Positions 5,769-6,197 of a stretch of 6,197 nucleotides of DNA are shown here, piece after piece; position 1 is the stretch's first letter, and each line of letters begins with the position of its first letter. The notes beneath the pieces were generated by a model. It saw nothing but the letters and a program-made list of their open reading frames with translations, did not search any database and was not told the origin of the DNA. A program made the position numbers and the translations under genes. The DNA is from an uncultured delta proteobacterium (GTDB taxonomy: Bacteria; Myxococcota_A; Polyangia; Polyangiales; Ga0077539), in contig CAISKJ010000435.1 of NCBI GenBank assembly GCA_903885885.1, positions 1 to 6,197 on the forward strand, given 5' to 3'.

Positions 5769-6197
5769 ATGAACGCTCAAGCCCTCGAAGAGACGCTCCG
5801 CAAGGCCGTCGGCCAGCCCGTGACCGTGACGCGCGCGGCGCCCCTCGCGGGCGGCGCCTCGATGGAGACGTGGTCCCTCGACGCGACGGTGAACGGCGCG
5901 CCCGAGCGCCTCGTGCTGCGCCGCGACATGGCCGTCAACATGTACGCGGCAGCGCTCACGCGCGCGCAGGAGTTTCACCTCCTCGAGGTGGCGCACGCCG
6001 CGGGCGTTAAGGTGCCGCTCCCCCGCTGGTGCTACGCGGGCGACGCGGCGACGCGACCCTTCTTCGTGATGAACCGCGTCGACGGAGAGAGCGTGGGCCG
6101 CAAGGTGGTGAAGCTCCCCGAGCTCGCCGCAGCGCGCGCCTCGATGGCCCGCGAGATGGGCCGTCAGCTGGCGCGCGTCCACGCGGTGGCGCTCACC
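5769..6197 (+). CDS. APH-family (choline-kinase-fold) phosphotransferase, N-terminal part
   Basis: The 143 visible residues form the N-lobe of an aminoglycoside phosphotransferase-like kinase. Present are the nucleotide loop LAGGASMETWSLD (26-38), the strand with the ATP-site basic residues LVLRRD (48-53), a helix with Glu68, the AGVKVPLPRW segment (78-87) and the hinge-like FFVMNRVDGES (98-108). These are followed by a helix ending MGRQLARVHAVAL, typical of the step into the C-lobe. The catalytic H-x-D-x-x-x-x-N loop and metal-binding Asp lie beyond the right edge. The LSGGAS-x-ETW...LVLRR style is typical of the large ACAD10/11-like group found with acyl-CoA metabolism genes, rather than of proven antibiotic-resistance enzymes, so the substrate is open. 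The ATG has no strong Shine-Dalgarno but begins where homology begins, and the frame stays open to the window end. Confidence 0.88.
   Translation, partial: MNAQALEETLRKAVGQPVTVTRAAPLAGGASMETWSLDATVNGAPERLVLRRDMAVNMYAAALTRAQEFHLLEVAHAAGVKVPLPRWCYAGDAATRPFFVMNRVDGESVGRKVVKLPELAAARASMAREMGRQLARVHAVALT

Noticed and set aside
5769..6197. Antibiotic (aminoglycoside) resistance gene
   Set aside because: The fold matches, but the LAGGAS...ETW and LVLRR style points to the broad ACAD10/11-like group and the catalytic half is missing, so no resistance claim is supportable.

Overview
The window is very GC-rich, with strong G/C preference at third codon positions. It encodes a Gram-negative-type lipoprotein adaptor and an NtrC-class regulator. 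This would suit a myxobacterium-like (Myxococcota) or similar high-GC Gram-negative chromosome, but that placement is inference from composition and gene style only. No RNA gene, mobile element, CRISPR array or long repeat was seen.

Layout, left to right: (1) 1-1481, minus strand, is the start of an export operon. A YbhG/HlyD-type periplasmic adaptor lipoprotein (516-1481) overlaps by 4 bp the ATPase gene of an ABC-2/YbhF-type exporter, which runs off the left edge. An 8-bp-armed palindrome touches the adaptor start codon and looks like an operator. (2) 1528-2208, minus strand, is an uncharacterised multi-pass membrane protein just upstream of the adaptor gene. (3) 2209-2365 is a divergent promoter region. 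(4) 2366-4976, plus strand, is a two-component system: a six-helix membrane histidine kinase whose gene overlaps by 23 bp that of its NtrC-class sigma-54 activator partner. (5) 5013-5690, minus strand, is a second uncharacterised membrane protein, convergent with the regulator. (6) 5691-5768 is a short divergent promoter region with an inverted repeat. (7) 5769-6197, plus strand, is the N-terminal part of an APH/choline-kinase-fold phosphotransferase, cut by the right edge.

The kinase and regulator almost certainly work as a pair. The adaptor and ATPase should form a tripartite efflux or export pump with permeases encoded beyond the left edge. The most interesting non-coding signal is a shared motif, CGTCCGA-N(1-2)-GTACAG. 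It occurs in the adaptor-gene palindrome and again in the divergent region between the membrane-protein gene and the kinase, which hints at one regulator acting at both sites. Otherwise the genes belong to known families, and I do not see a clearly new multi-gene system.
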